A stretch of 64,000 nucleotides of DNA from Ziziphus jujuba (lineage: Eukaryota; Streptophyta; Magnoliopsida; Rosales; Rhamnaceae). Made by a program: the position numbers and the translations under genes. Below are positions 1 through 14,442 of this stretch, in pieces. Every line of letters begins with the position of its first letter. Position 1 is the first letter of the stretch. The notes under the pieces were generated by a model. That model was not told the origin of the DNA, searched no databases, and saw nothing but the letters and a program-made list of their open reading frames with translations. Location of the stretch: assembly GCF_031755915.1 (NCBI RefSeq), contig NC_083384.1:2283501-2347500 (forward strand), read 5' to 3'.

Positions 1-826
1 TTGTTATAATTGATCCTATGGATAGTACAGAGAATGCATCTGTCATCTTGATAGAGATGGTTTTACTTCATCGGATATTCATTCTAGTATCTGAAGCATG
101 GAATATAGGAAGTAGATTCCAAAGTATTATTAGCACTATGATTCATCCTTAATATTAAAACCACGTGTCTGGACTTCCATTTCTTTTTTTTTGTCAAGGA
201 GTTAGATTTAGAAGTTATAAATCGAAATATTTTTATTTTTTCAAACTCTTATTTACGCTTATTTTGATCAAAAGACAAGGGTGTCGTTGGATTTTTATTC
301 ATTCCAATTATTCATTGAATAAGTGATAATCCAACAGTTCTTACTCAAGGAATTTTTGGAATTAGTTTATAAAGAAAAGGTTATCGAATCATCATGGTTC
401 TACTATGAATTTAGGGTTTTAACCGATTCATAGGGACTTAACAAGATAATTTCTATCAATATCAATAATAAAGAAAACAGTAGTTAAAGGCGCATTACAC
501 ACATTAAAAAAATATATAAAGTAGGTAAAAAGAAGATTCAAGAGGCCTATAATCATCACCATAGAGACAAATGAGCCGACTTGATATTTTGGCATTGTAA
601 CCACAAGAAAGAACTTTTGGATTTTTATTCTTTTGTATCTTCATAAACGATTGAATCAGAGGATTAAGAAGTTTTGAACTTAACTTTCTATTACACATAT
701 CCAATTGAATTAGTATTTTAGTGTTATGTTTTGAGCCATATGAGATGAAATTCTCATATACGGCTCTCTGCCGGGGGGGGGGGGGGGGGGGGGGGAGGGC
801 GGGTCCACTCTGTTTACCTATCCCAA
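1..826 (+). other. petB: petB group II intron remnant (plastid-derived)
   Basis: This stretch lies directly upstream of recognisable petB exon 2 and has no coding content. A group II intron domain V hairpin is visible at 733-767: the arms GAGCCATATGAGAT and ATACGGCTCT surround a GAAA-type turn. The intron ends near 826, just before the exon. Plastid petB normally has a tiny first exon and an intron of about 750 bp, so the length fits. Exon 1 was not found and probably lies outside the window. The intron would be spliced from plastid petB transcripts; here it is a fossil in nuclear DNA. Identification is from position and domain V, not from alignment. Confidence 0.62.
773..795 (+). repeat. 23-bp poly-G tract in petB intron
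   Basis: An uninterrupted run of 23 G residues sits just after intron domain V and before the GGCGGGTCC that precedes the 3' splice site. Plastid introns have only a short G run here, so this looks like an expanded homopolymer. It could also be a sequencing or assembly artefact. Confidence 0.85.
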
Positions 827-1333
827 TAAAATCTATGATTGGTTCGATCAACATCTTGAGATTCAGGCAATTGCAGATGATATAACTAATAAATATGTTC
901 CTCCTCATGTCAACATTTTGTTTGGTTAATCCGATCAGTTCATCAATGGTCGGTCAATATGATGGTCCTAATGATGATCTTGCACGTATTTCGTGTGTAT
1001 CTCATCATCGGCTTTAAAAAATCTCACGAATTGACTTGGGTTACAGGTGTGGTTTTGGGTGTATTGACCACATCTTTTGGTGTAACTGGTTATTCCTTAC
1101 CTCGGGACCAAATTGGTTATTAGGCAATAAACATTGTAACAGGTGTGCCAGAAGCTATTTCTGTAATAGGATCGCCCTTGGTAGAGTTATTATGCAGAAG
1201 TGCTAGTGTGGGACAATCCACTTTGACTCCGTTTTATAATTTACACATTTTTCTATTACCTCTTCTCACTGCCGTATCCATGTTAATGCACTTTCTAATG
1301 ATACGTAAGCAAGGGATTTCTGGCCCTTTATAA
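827..1333 (+). pseudogene. petB: petB exon 2 pseudogene (cytochrome b6)
   Basis: The sequence encodes remnants of cytochrome b6, the haem-binding thylakoid subunit of the b6f complex. The start of exon 2 reads as KIYDWF...[10 protein letters not shown]...PPHVNIF. The C-terminal part is readable from about 1145 ([16 protein letters not shown]...[15 protein letters not shown], stop 1331-1333). Between them about 45 residues of the haem-binding helices are missing: NIF is followed at once by the region normally reading WLIRSV. Several frameshifts follow, and TGG has become TAG near 1121. It cannot encode a functional cytochrome. Its neighbour petD is in the native order and orientation. Confidence 0.9.
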
Positions 1334-2311
1334 TATAATGTAATGTAATTTATAATGTAAATAATATAAAAAATATATTATATCCTAGCTATTTATAACC
1401 AATCATTTATCAATTGGGGTAGGACCAATAGTATTTCATTGCTACAAATATGTCTTATTGAATTGAATAAGACATGTATTTCGATATTTCTCTTCAACAC
1501 TGCAAAAATGTAATGATGTATTATTTTTATTTTTTTGACACTCATAGTTGAAGTGAATTTTTCGAAGATTCACTTCAACTATTGATTGGGCCATGCAGAA
1601 TATATACCCTTATCTGCCACATTTGAATTCACAACTAAAATAAAAAAATTGTGTCTTTGTTCCAACCACCATGTAAGCCCCATACAGAGGTTTAGGCTGG
1701 TCCATTTGAAGATAATCTTTTCTATGATCAGACTCAATCATGTCATATATGAATAGGCTCTGTGAGATCCAGTAGAAAGAAAAAGTGAGGTGATGTGACA
1801 TAATCCCAGAGTATGTTCTGTATATCTGACTTACTTAATAGTATGGAAATGTATTCATTTCCTTTGCATTGACTCGATTTATTATACTATCGGAATGAAT
1901 CAAGGGATCTAAAGAAGAATAAGAAGAATTGGAGCTAAACTAGATTAGTAACAAGTAAATCCTTTGTATGTACAAAGTTTTGATATTCTTGGGGATAAAG
2001 TCCAATTGCAAGGTCTGAGACGGCCCAGAAAGCACTTGATCATGATTTGTAAGCCTACTCGGGCATTAAGCATTTATCTGTAAGAACTGAATTCCTTACA
2101 ATGGATGGTTGTTGAAACTCCAAAAGAAGGAAATTTGTATATTTTTTCTTACTCTTACATAGAATCATTCATATAGGTGTGGATACCATATCAATTTTTT
2201 ATTTTTTATATGGATCTATTTGGTTTGTTTGATCATGCTCGAGCAGATGATGAAAAATTCCATGTCTGGTTCTTTTGGGGGATGGATCTAGAATAATTCA
2301 CCTATCCTAAT
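1334..2311 (+). other. petD: petB-petD spacer and petD group II intron remnant
   Basis: This non-coding plastid-type DNA lies between petB and petD exon 2. In plastids the interval holds a short spacer, an 8-nt petD exon 1 and an intron of about 700 bp, which matches the length here. I did not find an intact exon 1. The end carries a domain V-like stem (around 2238-2280) and the 3' splice region just before the TKKPNLNDP codons. The open frames in this interval look like chance. Confidence 0.6.
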
Positions 2312-2786
2312 AACAAAAAAACCTAACTTGAACGATCCTGTATTAAAAGCTAGGTTGGCTAAAGGGATGGGGCATAATTATTATGGAGAGCCCCCATGGC
2401 CCAATGATCTTTTATATATTTTTCCAGTAGTAATTTTAGGTACCATTGCGTCTAACATAGGTTTAGCGGTTCAAGAACCATCAATGATTGGCGAACCCGC
2501 GGATCCATTTGCCACTCCTTTGGAGATATTGCCTGAATGGTATTTCTTTCCCATATTTCAAATTCTTCATACAGTGCCCAATAAATTATTAGGCATTCTT
2601 TTAATGGTTTCCATTCCCACAGGGTTATTAAGAGTACCCTTTTTGGAGAATGTTAATAAATTTCAAAACCCATTTCGTCGTCCAGTAGCAACAATTGTCT
2701 TTTTGATTGGTACCCTAGTAGTCCTTTGGTTGGGTATTGGAGCATCCTTACCTATTGATAAATCCCTAACTTTAGGTCTTTTTTAA
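2312..2786 (+). pseudogene. petD: petD exon 2 (cytochrome b6f subunit IV), open frame
   Basis: The translation [20 protein letters not shown]... through to SLTLGLF and stop matches plastid subunit IV of the cytochrome b6f complex, a three-helix thylakoid protein that helps form the quinol-oxidation site. The frame is open for the whole exon (about 157 codons), including the conserved PEWYFFP motif. There are many substitutions, for example EPPWPN where EPAWPN is usual. Exon 1 with the start codon is missing or unrecognised, so the copy is treated as a pseudogene. It lies between petB (+) and rpoA (-), as in plastid DNA. The lack of stops may be chance or mean a more recent transfer. Confidence 0.88.
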
Positions 2787-2989
2787 ATTGATTCAATTGT
2801 GAGAAAAAAAAAAAAACAATACGATGTGTGTATGTAGGGAATTGTCACTTCAAAATGCATTCTCCCTAGATACATTTATTTATTCAATTCAATTTTGGAT
2901 CTATTCCGAGTATATGGAATGTACTAAAGATTCAAAACTCATTTTTATCTTTTTTTTTAGAAAAAAAAAAAGAAATAATCCATTAAAAT
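2787..2989. other. petD-rpoA spacer
   Basis: AT-rich spacer between the convergent petD and rpoA remnants, with several A and T runs. No gene or clear terminator hairpin is visible. Confidence 0.6.
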
Positions 2990-3509
2990 TTATGCAAAAT
3001 GCTTTTCTATTTCTAGAATGTCCAATATATGTTTTATATCTTCTATGCGAAAATGTTTCATTTTCATAAGGTCTTCTTCACTGTTATTCAAAAAGTCTAA
3101 TAATGTATGTATATTGGACCTTTTCAGGCAATTATAGAACCTAGGGTGCAATTCTAATTGGTTAATAAAAATAGATTTCAATGTTATTTCGTTTTGATTT
3201 TTACGTGGTTTAGCCAATCTGTCATGAAAAGTAAAAGGGGGTAAAGTAACATTGTGTTGGTTTTTTTTTTCTAAATGGAAATTTTTTTCTTCTGCATGTA
3301 AAAAGGGAATAAATAAATCACTCAAATTCTGGGAAGCCTCATGAAGTTCTTCTTTAGGAGTTAAACTTCCATTTGTCCATATTTCAAGAAACAATATCTC
3401 TTGCTTTTCATTCCCATTCACATAAGATTGAATACTATCGGGGTGGTAAGATGATGTCTTGGGCAGTTACATATCGAGGACCTTAGACACAAATAGACGC
3501 ATCATGAGC
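2990..3509 (-). pseudogene. rpoA: rpoA pseudogene, 3' part
   Basis: The minus strand encodes the C-terminal half of the plastid RNA polymerase alpha subunit. A 143-residue frame ends [17 protein letters not shown] and includes the alpha-CTD region ([15 protein letters not shown]). Upstream, at 3440-3509, it reads AHDASICV, then a stop, then [14 protein letters not shown]. It then jumps to SYVNGNEKQ, so about 60 residues are deleted. The break at 3510 is where element A inserted; the 5' part resumes at 9414. TGAGC (3505-3509) is repeated at 9414-9418. Alpha normally assembles the bacterial-type plastid polymerase, which this copy cannot do. Confidence 0.92.
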
Positions 3510-4645
3510 TGATACGAACCTAGGACGACCTGCTCTTAAACCCGTATTATATTAGCCCGGATTTCAATTAAGTTCAAGTTCTAATGGAATTGACCTCAAC
3601 CCCTAACCAACCTGTGGTTAGAAACATTGGTATAATGTAGACGCCACAATAGGGGATGGAAAACCTATTGATAAGTTAAGCTAAAACAACCAATTCTCTA
3701 ATGGTGTCTTAGGTGTTCTTAAAGAACAAAGAGATAGTTAATCTCACAAGTATTTTCTTAATCAAATCAAAGTTAATTCTTATTTATAACTAAGCCTTTA
3801 AATAGGCTCAGGAAAGGCAACTTAAAAACCCTAGAACATAAAGAAAACCGGCCACCACATATAAAGAAACCTAGTTGGCCGAAACTATACTTCCTTTCCT
3901 AATCTAAGTTTGATTAATTAATTCCTCTATATTAAATTAGGAATTAATTAATTTACAATGGAAAGAATAAAATAAAAACCTTCCTAAAGTTATTTGTCCA
4001 GAAAATAAATAAATAAAACCCAAAAAGTAATGGTAGTTTCCTAAAACAAAAAGTAAAAACAAATTAGGAAACTAAAAATGCTAGCCTTTTGATTAAGTTG
4101 ACTTTGATCAATCTTTGACCTCTTTGAGCTCCAAATCAGCTTCTAGATGCTTTTTAGGATGCCAAATAAGCTGACTATGAAGTCCCACACATTGGCCATG
4201 CTTGGGAAAATAAGAAAAGGCTAATACAGTAAAATACAGTAAAGCCAACAAGCAATACAACAAATTCGGCCAAATTGTTGATGCTGTCCATACAAGCCCT
4301 TTTTGATTGCATTTGAGGCTGCTTTAACTTGATTCCATGACCTATTAGGCATATATATTGAACCCATAAAGCATTGGAACCATTTCATGCTTCTCGGACT
4401 CCAAAAATGTACCAAAACCGTCACCCAAGTCCGTACCAGTCTCCAGAGCTTGTATCAGCAAAACAGGTCTTGGTTCTTTGGTCATGATCATTCCTTCTTG
4501 ATTATGATTTATCCTTTGAATAAGTACAGCAAGGTTATCCTTGAACTTCTTGGCTTGTGCTCTAGTGATTGGTCCCACCTTCATCCGTAATGGATCGGCA
4601 CCCCAGCAGGTTGTCGATTGTACGGGTTCGGGCGGATTCGCATCA
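3510..4645 (-). repeat. Element A 3' LTR
   Basis: A 1136-bp long terminal repeat with TG...CA ends, next to the TSD copy at 3505-3509. It is homologous along its length to 8279-9413. The end nearest the internal region is the U3 start in element orientation and carries the degenerate LTR-encoded polyprotein tail (MKVGPITRAQAKKFKDNL...). Confidence 0.92.
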
Positions 4646-5200
4646 TTCCCTCCTCTAGAAAAGGATTTGTCCTCAAATCAGATCATCACCTGCTGAAAAA
4701 GGAGTTGAATCAGCAACATTAAATGCAGCATTCATGTTATACTCACCCGTTAAATCAAGCTTGTAGGCATTCTTGTTATTCGGCTCCAAAACATGAAGAG
4801 ATCCGTCCACATGCGGCATAGGCTTGGATTTTTTTTGTTCGGGGAACCCCTTCTTTCTTGAGTGCAGCCAAACCAAATCTCCTGGGTCAAATACTATCAC
4901 AAAAAAATACTAGAGATACATGTTCATCACACTTTTTAATATTAGCAAATAATATCTCCCAAATTTTCAAATTTCCTCTAAGTAAACCTTTTAATAATGC
5001 AGATAAAGTTTTATACAAAAAAATAATTTTTAATTTAGCATCTTTGTAATTCATAAATAGCAATGGTTTCTTACCCAAGATAGCCTTATTAACATCCCCA
5101 AAACTTAAATAAAAATTGCTATTTGACCTTTCTTTTCTTTCTTTTTCTTTTTCCCCCTTGGATTGGCGCAAACCTTCGGATTTCCCTTCCTTGTCCAAGC
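4646..5200 (-). pseudogene. Element A scrambled pol remnant
   Basis: Reading the minus strand from 5200 downward gives the gag-pol linker (NFYLSFGDVNKAILGKKPLL), a fragment of integrase (TLSALLKGLLRGNLKIW), then a fragment of RT (ILFANIKKC), then the integrase C-terminus (IVFDPGDLVWLH...AFNVADSTPFSAGDD). In intact element B the RT fragment precedes the integrase fragment, so the order is swapped as well as shortened. No RT YFDD motif, RNase H or integrase DDE remains. Element C has the same arrangement at a different target, so the rearrangement predates both insertions. Short A/T-rich sequence joins the pieces. Confidence 0.8.
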
Positions 5201-5299
5201 CCTCGGGTTTGCCACTTTCTTTCCCCTCTCTTTCGGTTTTTCCTTGATCTTTCCACTCAATATGAGTCTTAGAAACCTTACCTTAATCACCAACCTCAT

Positions 5300-7150
5300 T
5301 CTTGCCTTCTTAAAAGGATGGTGAAGCCGTTGGTGCCATACTTGCTTTTTCCTTGAGCTTTTCGGCTTCTCTCCTTTGTTGCATTTGTAATTGGTCTTTG
5401 TAAACCTCTTTAAGAGACAATGGTTCCAGCTTGACCTTCTTCCATTTAAACCTGAAAACAATACTATTTTCTCGACTGAAATGAGTAGCATCTTTATCAA
5501 ATTGCCATGGCCTACCTAATAGTATATGTCCAGCAATCATGGGTACAATATCACATAAAACTACATCCTCATATCTACCTATATTAAATTTTACTTTGGC
5601 TTGATTGTTTACTTTTATCTCACTACTATCATTAAGCCATTGTAATCTATATGGTTCAGGATGTTTTATTGTTCTTAAGCCCAATTTTTCAACTACAAGG
5701 TTACTTATTACATTAGTACAACTCCCACTATCTATAATCATGCTGCAAATTTTACCTTGTATTTCACAACGAGTGTGGAAGATTTTCTCTCGTTGAATTT
5801 GTTCTTCATCCTTGTAAACAGAAAATACCCTGCTTAAGACCAAATTTAGCTCAACATTTGATGTGTTTAATGGTTCGGCCTCATCATCAAGTCCTTCATC
5901 TTCTTGTTCGATTTCAGCCTCACTAGCATCACTTTCGGATTCCACCTCTCGATTACCCCTAATTATCATTATCCTTCTATTCAGGCATTGGATGGCTATA
6001 TGTCCTCTTCCTTGGCACTTGAAACAAATAATTTCTCTTGACTTTTGAGGTTTAGGTTCAGATTTTAGCTCACCTTTAATGGCTTGGGTAGATTCGGTTT
6101 TAAATTCTCTTCCTGGCCGGTTGGTAGCTTATTCACCAAGTTTCGGCTTCAGCTTGCTTTCATAAGTGGAATTGTTTTTCCAGCCACTTGAACTTGTCCT
6201 TCCACTGCTAGAAACTCCTCCAAACCGTGTGCTAACACCCCTCCTCTTGAATTGGTTCTCAAGCTTAATTGCTAATGCAACATCTCCTCCAATTCCAAGT
6301 ATTGTTGTAATTCAAGCTCGTTGTCAATGTCACGGTTTAACCCTTCAAGAAATCTTGCCATTGTTGCCTCCCTATCCTCCCTCATGCTTAACCTCATCAT
6401 GAGTATCTCCATCTCTTTGTAATAATCCTCCACAGACCTAGTTCCCTGAGATAAAGATTGAATCCTTTGATGCAGCAACCTATGGTAATGGGATGGCACA
6501 AACCGTTTCCTTATGGCTCCTTTCATTTGACGCCATGTCGAGATTAAATCATCACCAACTCTCCTTCGGGTATTTTGCTCATTGGTCCACCATTGGAGTG
6601 CATAATGTCCAAACTCCATCGCTGCCAACTTCACCTTCTTACCTTCCGAATAGTTGTGGCAGTAAAAAATCATCTCCATTTTTTCTTCCCACTCCAAATA
6701 AGCTTCAGGATCACTTTTACCCATAAAAGGTGGGATGTTAACCTTGATATTTCCCAAATCATCATCTGTATCTTCCCTCCTATATCTTCCACAGCCAGCT
6801 CTATCTTGGACAGCAAAAGTTTTGTCCATATCTTCCTCAAAGTCTCCACTGAATGGCTACTCATCAAATTCCTCTCTCGGTCTCTCGCGACCTCCTCATC
6901 CTAGGCCTCGTCCTCCATGGAATTCTTGCCTATTTCTTGTGTTCGGCATTCCTTGTGAGGCTTCTAGCCTTCCCATTATTTGATTCATATTCTCAACTTG
7001 AGCACTAACCCTCTGTATTGACTCCAAAACAGCTCTCATGTCCACTTGGTCTCCACTCCCGATAGCTCGGGCATCGCCATGGAATGCTACGGACTCTTCC
7101 TCATTGATCCTCAAGGGTGGATCTCCTCTTCTTATTCTAGAATATGCCAT
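5300..7150 (-). pseudogene. Element A gag and protease
   Basis: The minus-strand frame starts at the ATG at 7148-7150 ([20 protein letters not shown]...). It continues with the gag domain ([47 protein letters not shown]) and an aspartic protease with the active-site motif [12 protein letters not shown] and LLGRPW. The zinc-knuckle region is disturbed. At least two frame breaks split gag from protease (near 6270 and 5970). Gag would form virus-like particles and the protease would mature them. The decay means A could move only if helped, or moved before these breaks arose. Confidence 0.85.
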
Positions 7151-8278
7151 GTTAGTAAAATACTGCAAAAATAAAATAAATCCTCACAATATTCACTCCC
7201 TCACGTGTTTCACTCAAACAAGGTCTTCACCCTCGTGTTTGCACACTAGTTTCAGCTTTTACCCTCTTTTAAGCTCACACACTCTTGCCTTTTTCTACTC
7301 AATCAATTATCTCAAAGTTCTAATTAAAAACACCCACAAAATAGCATTTAGATCACTAGTATGTTTTAATTAAACTTATCAACAAAATAGTAAGCAAAAA
7401 TAAACAAATACTGAACAGAATGAAAATACCTATTTTCGGTTTTTCTAGACTAAATAAAGCAAATTAATGAGAAAAGTTTGGAATTTTGAAGAACTGGACC
7501 AGATGGTAATATATTATGAGTTCAAGAATAAAATTCTAGAAAAAGAAGTTCAAATACAAACAAGAATCAAAGAGAACAAAAATATAGAAAAGTGTTGGTT
7601 GTTGTTCTTGTAATTCAAGTTTTGTATCAAATCCTTTAACTAATTTTAATCCAAATAATTTAGCACTCAAACTCAAATATCAAGCAGCAAAAATAACTCT
7701 CTAGAAACTCCAAATATGGAATAAATAATCAACACAGCAGCAGTTACAAGAAATTTCCAGCAACAAACTTCAACACCAATTTTCAACAAACCAATATATA
7801 TATATATTTTTAATATTCGGCTTTCTTTTTTTTTTTTTTTTCACTCAATGAATATCAGACACAACTACAGTAGCAAGAATAAACAACAAATTTGCAATTC
7901 CAATTCCAACACAAACACCAAACTCATGACCTCCCAATCAAAAATTCAAATTGTGTGATTTTATTTTATTTTATTTTTTTATTCCGCAAACCCCACTCTT
8001 CAATTTTTTATTTTTTATTTTTGAATATATGAATGAAAATATTTAAGAATAAAACAGCAAAGAAAAATCAACAAAAACCAAAATTAACAAGAACAATGAT
8101 GAAAAAAAAACAACCAACAACTAGGAAACAAAAATACGATAAATCTAGGAAACCTAATTCAACATGTATGATGATAGAAGCAACCTTAACCTAATGCTAA
8201 AATTGCAGAATAACATAAAAACAAATAAAGCAAATAAAGATAGATCAAACTTGAACAAAATTTAGCTCTGATACCAAA
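7151..8278 (-). other. Element A untranslated leader with PBS
   Basis: About 1.1 kb of AT-rich DNA lies between the gag start and the 5' LTR, with long T/A runs. It ends in the primer-binding site TGGTATCAGAGC (minus strand, 8265-8276), complementary to the 3' end of initiator-Met tRNA. No coding capacity is evident. The same leader is seen in elements B, C and E. Confidence 0.75.
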
Positions 8279-9413
8279 TGATACGAACCTAGGACGACCT
8301 GCTCCTAAATCTGTATTATATTAGCCCGGATCTCAATTAAGTTCAAGTTTTAATGGAATTGAACTCAATCCCTAACCAACCTGTGGTTAGAAATCTTAGT
8401 ATAATGTAGACGCCACAATAGGGGATGGAAAACTTATTGATAAGTCAAGCTAAAACAACCAATTCTCTAATGGTGTTTTAGGTGTTCTCAAATAACAAAA
8501 AGATAGATAATCTCACAAGTATTTTCTTAATCAAATCAAAGTTAATTCTAATTGACAACTAAGCCTTTAAATAGACTTTGAAAGGACAACTTAAAAACCA
8601 TAGAACATAAAGAAAACCGGCCACCACACATAAAGAAACCTAGTTGGCCGAAACTATACTTCCTTTCCTAATCTAAGTTTGATTAATTAATTCCTTTATA
8701 TTAAATTAGGAATTAATTAATTTACAATGAAAAGAATAAAATAAAACCTTCCTAAAGTTATTTTTCCAGAAAATAAATAAATAAAACCCAAAAAGTAATG
8801 GTAGTTTCCTAAAATAAAAAGTAAAAACAAATTAGGAAACTAAAAATGCTAGCCTTTTGATCAAGTTGACTTTGATCAATCTTTGACCTCTTTGAGCTCC
8901 AAATCAGCTTCTAGATGCTTTTTAGGATGAAAACTAAGCTGAATATGAAGTCCCACACATTGCCCATGCTTGGAAAAATAAGAAAAGGCTAATACAGTAA
9001 AATACAATAAAGCTAGCAAGCAATACAGTCAATTCGGCCAAATTGTTGATGCTGTCCGTACAAGAACTTTTTGATTGCATTTGAGGCTGCTTTAATTTGA
9101 TTCCATGACCTCTTAGGCATATGTATTGAACCCATAAAGCATTGGAACCATTTCATACTTCCCGGACTCCAAACATGTACCAAAACCATCACCCGGGTCC
9201 ATACCAGTCTCCTGCGCTTGTATAAGCAAAATAGGTCTTGGTTCTTTGGTCATGATCATTCCTTCTTGATTATGATTTATCCTTTGAATAAGCACAGCAA
9301 GGTTATCCTTGACCTTATTGGCTTGTGCTCTAATGATTGGTCCCACCTTCATCCGTAACGAATCGGCACCCCAGCGGGTTGTTGGTTGTACGGGTTCCGG
9401 CGGATTCGCATCA
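8279..9413 (-). repeat. Element A 5' LTR
   Basis: A 1135-bp LTR homologous to 3510-4645, with TG...CA ends, adjoining TSD TGAGC at 9414-9418. At its right edge the LTR-encoded tail frame (about 100 codons) remains open and happens to be in frame with the interrupted rpoA, giving a chimeric frame at 9113-9613. Confidence 0.92.
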
Positions 9414-9664
9414 TGAGCTCCATAAAGATTACTTGTCAATATAATTTCTTTTAAATTCATTAAAATTTCATGTACAGATTCTTGAATACCCACTATGGTA
9501 GAATATTCATGTGGTATTTTATTAAATTTTACGTGTGTGATACATGCTCCTTCTATTTCTCCAAGCAAAGCACTTCTCATCGCAATGCCTATTGTATTGG
9601 CTTGGCCTTTCATAAGTGGAGCCAGAATAAAGCGTCCATAATAAAGACACTTACTATCTACTCA
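9414..9664 (-). pseudogene. rpoA: rpoA pseudogene, 5' part
   Basis: The minus strand reads [41 protein letters not shown]...[34 protein letters not shown]. This is the N-terminal dimerisation domain of plastid RNA polymerase alpha. The normal first 25 or so residues are missing, because plastid similarity ends near 9664 and unrelated AT-rich DNA follows. The gene breaks at the element A TSD and resumes at 3509. Confidence 0.92.
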
Positions 9665-12054
<2,390 letters not shown>

Positions 12055-13384
12055 AGTTATCCTCTTATTCAACTACTTCAACCATTTTCGAGCACTTCGT
12101 AGCATTTTCAGAACGTTGGGGCTTCTATCATTTATGTATGATTTGATTTCTCGTCCACTGCCCCTTCATTCGAATAGGTTTCGAATATAAAAAAATTTAT
12201 TGGTCTCTAACTCGACCTAGTAAAGTAAAATCCCTGAACTCAATTCGGTTATCCTTTCCTATTCCTAATAACCACCTGAACCATGAATTGTCTTATGACT
12301 CATCAACCAGATAGATGCATTTTTTATTTGATTTGAAAAGAACTATTCAAGAAAGAAGTGATCCCTTTTCTCCCTACCGATAGATCCTTAGATATATCCC
12401 TCTCGTTCCATCAACTAATCTTATTCTTGAATCCCATTATGAAAATTAATAAAAATAAGAATTTGTATGTGTCTTAAACTACTATAGTATCATATATTTT
12501 ATTACTTTCTATTTTACTCATTCATTTTCTTTTAATAAACTTCCTATTCTATTTATTTTACTCTATTATTTATATTTAATTAAATTAATAGGGTATTGAA
12601 TTTAATAATAGGAGACTATAAACAAAAGTCTCTTTCTTGCATCCATTTTCCATCCGATTATCGGAAAAAAAATATTGTATGTATCCATATGAATGGAAAT
12701 ATTTGTTACATGAAACCACGATCTGATAGATATCTATCTACATATCTAAAATAGATACTTATAAATTATGAAATATATATAATAAAATAGAAAGTGATCT
12801 TGTCTTGTGTGTTGGAATCAATGAAAGGTGTTTTAAACGCCTCTTATGTATATTGTGCTTGGAATAAATCTTTCACTGTAAAGTAAGGGAAGGGAATGAA
12901 ATTCCTATACAACATCTAGAAACAAGAAGATTTAATCCGAAATATTGAAAGATTCTCGCCTAGTCCAAAGAAATATGAAAATGAAAAAAAAAAGATCCAC
13001 TATTCCAATTTTATCTCTAATCGAATTTTAATATCAGAATAGTGCATATAGTTATGATTCAATGGGTTAGGTCCATTTACATTTTCTTTTGTTGATTTCT
13101 AATTGATTTGATTAGAATAATAGAATAAAGTAATAGGAATATTTGGAGATTCAAGTAGACAACTTAGCATTATTCATTATAAACTTATCATTATAATATT
13201 TATAACAATATAATAAACATAATAACAAATGTTCAACTTTATAACTATAATTACTAGAAATTACTACACTTCATTAGTATTTAATAGAATTTCAATATAA
13301 AAATTAATTATAATACAATTACATTTTATGGTTTGTTACTTTTTTTTTTACAAATGCAACAATATCTCTATAAATATGAATACT
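12055..13384. other. psbD upstream region (plastid-type spacer)
   Basis: AT-rich DNA upstream of psbD (minus strand). In plastids the psbD-trnT spacer of over 1 kb holds the psbD promoters. I see no intact tRNA or gene here. The junction to the rpoC2 block lies somewhere near 13300-13400 and is not sharply visible. Confidence 0.45.
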
Positions 13385-14442
13385 GCTGTTGGAATTTTAT
13401 GAATATTGTTTAAGGGATGAAAACGGGAAAATTTATAATTCCACTCCATGCAACAACATCCTTTTGAATCCATTCAACTTAAATTGGCATTTCTCCATCA
13501 TAATTATGATCATAACTATTGTTTAGAAACAACTAAAATAATTAGCCTGGGGTAGTTTATTTGTGAAAATGTATGTATAGGTAAAAAAGGGTTGTACCTA
13601 AAATCGAGCCAAGTTATAATTGTTCAAATTGACTCTGTAGTAATAAGATCGGCAAAGACTTATTTCGCCACTCCAGGAGCAACTGTTCATGGCCATTATA
13701 GAGAAATACTTTCCAAAGGAGATACATTAGTTACATTTATATACTAAAAATCGAGATCTGGTGATATAACAGAGGGTCTTCCAAAAGTGGAACAAGTGTT
13801 AGAATTGCATTTGATTGATTCAATATCGATGAACCTAGAAAAAAGGGTTGAGAGCTAACTATAGTGTAAAGTCATATCTCATTGGTTAATAAGATACAAA
13901 AGGTTTATCGATCTCAGGGGTGCAGATCCATAATAGACATATAGAAATTATTGTCAAATAACATCAAAAGTGCTTATTTTAGAATATGGAATGTCTAATA
14001 TTTTTTCACCGGGAGAACAAATTAGATTGTTGCGAGCGGAATGAATGGGGAATGCTTTGGAAGAAGTGATTTGTTATAGAGCCATATTATTGGGAATAGC
14101 AAAAGCATCTTTAAATACTCAAACTTTCATATCCGAAGTGAGTTTTCAAGAAACTGCTCCCGTTTTAGCAAAGCTACTCTATGTGGCCATATCGATTGGT
14201 TAAATGGTCTGAAAGAGAACATTGTTCTAGGGGGGATGATAACCAGTGGGACTGAATTCAAAAGATTAGTGCACCGTTCAAGGCAGCATCATAACATTCC
14301 TTTGGAAATGAAAAAGAAGAATTTATTTGAGTGGGAAATGAAAGACATTTTGTTGGACCACAGAGAATTATTTGATTTTTGCATTTCAAATAATTTATAT
14401 GATATATCAAAAAAATCGTTTCTAGGATTTAATGATTCTTAA
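13385..14442 (+). pseudogene. rpoC2: rpoC2 pseudogene, 3' end
   Basis: The C-terminal third of the plastid RNA polymerase beta'' subunit. Recognisable parts include [58 protein letters not shown] and the open end TSGTEFKRLVHRSRQHHNIP...KKSFLGFNDS, stop at 14440-14442. Stops and frameshifts break the earlier part, for example TAC to TAA near 13745. It is followed by rps2, atpI, atpH, atpF and atpA in the native plastid order. A separate 5' fragment of rpoC2 is at the right end of the window on the opposite strand. Confidence 0.9.

Larger units (their letters stand above)
3510..9413 (-). mobile_element. LTR retrotransposon A (Ty3/gypsy, CRM-like), non-autonomous
   Basis: This 5.9-kb element is inserted in rpoA and flanked by a 5-bp TSD, TGAGC (3505-3509 and 9414-9418). 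The LTRs are 3510-4645 (3' LTR) and 8279-9413 (5' LTR). They begin TGATG and end TATCA in element orientation. A tRNA-iMet primer-binding site (TGGTATCAGAGC) lies at 8265-8276, two bases from the 5' LTR, and a purine-rich tract abuts the 3' LTR at 4646-4663. Inside are gag and protease, but almost all of RT, RNase H and integrase is missing and replaced by a short scrambled pol remnant. By eye the LTRs differ by several percent, so this is an older insertion. The CRM-like label rests on the LTR ends, tRNA-iMet priming and a gag-pol frame running into the LTR. Confidence 0.9.

Noticed and set aside
504..908. 134-codon minus-strand frame with a poly-proline stretch
   Set aside because: The prolines are the poly-G tract read backward; the frame overlaps the petB intron and exon 2 antisense.
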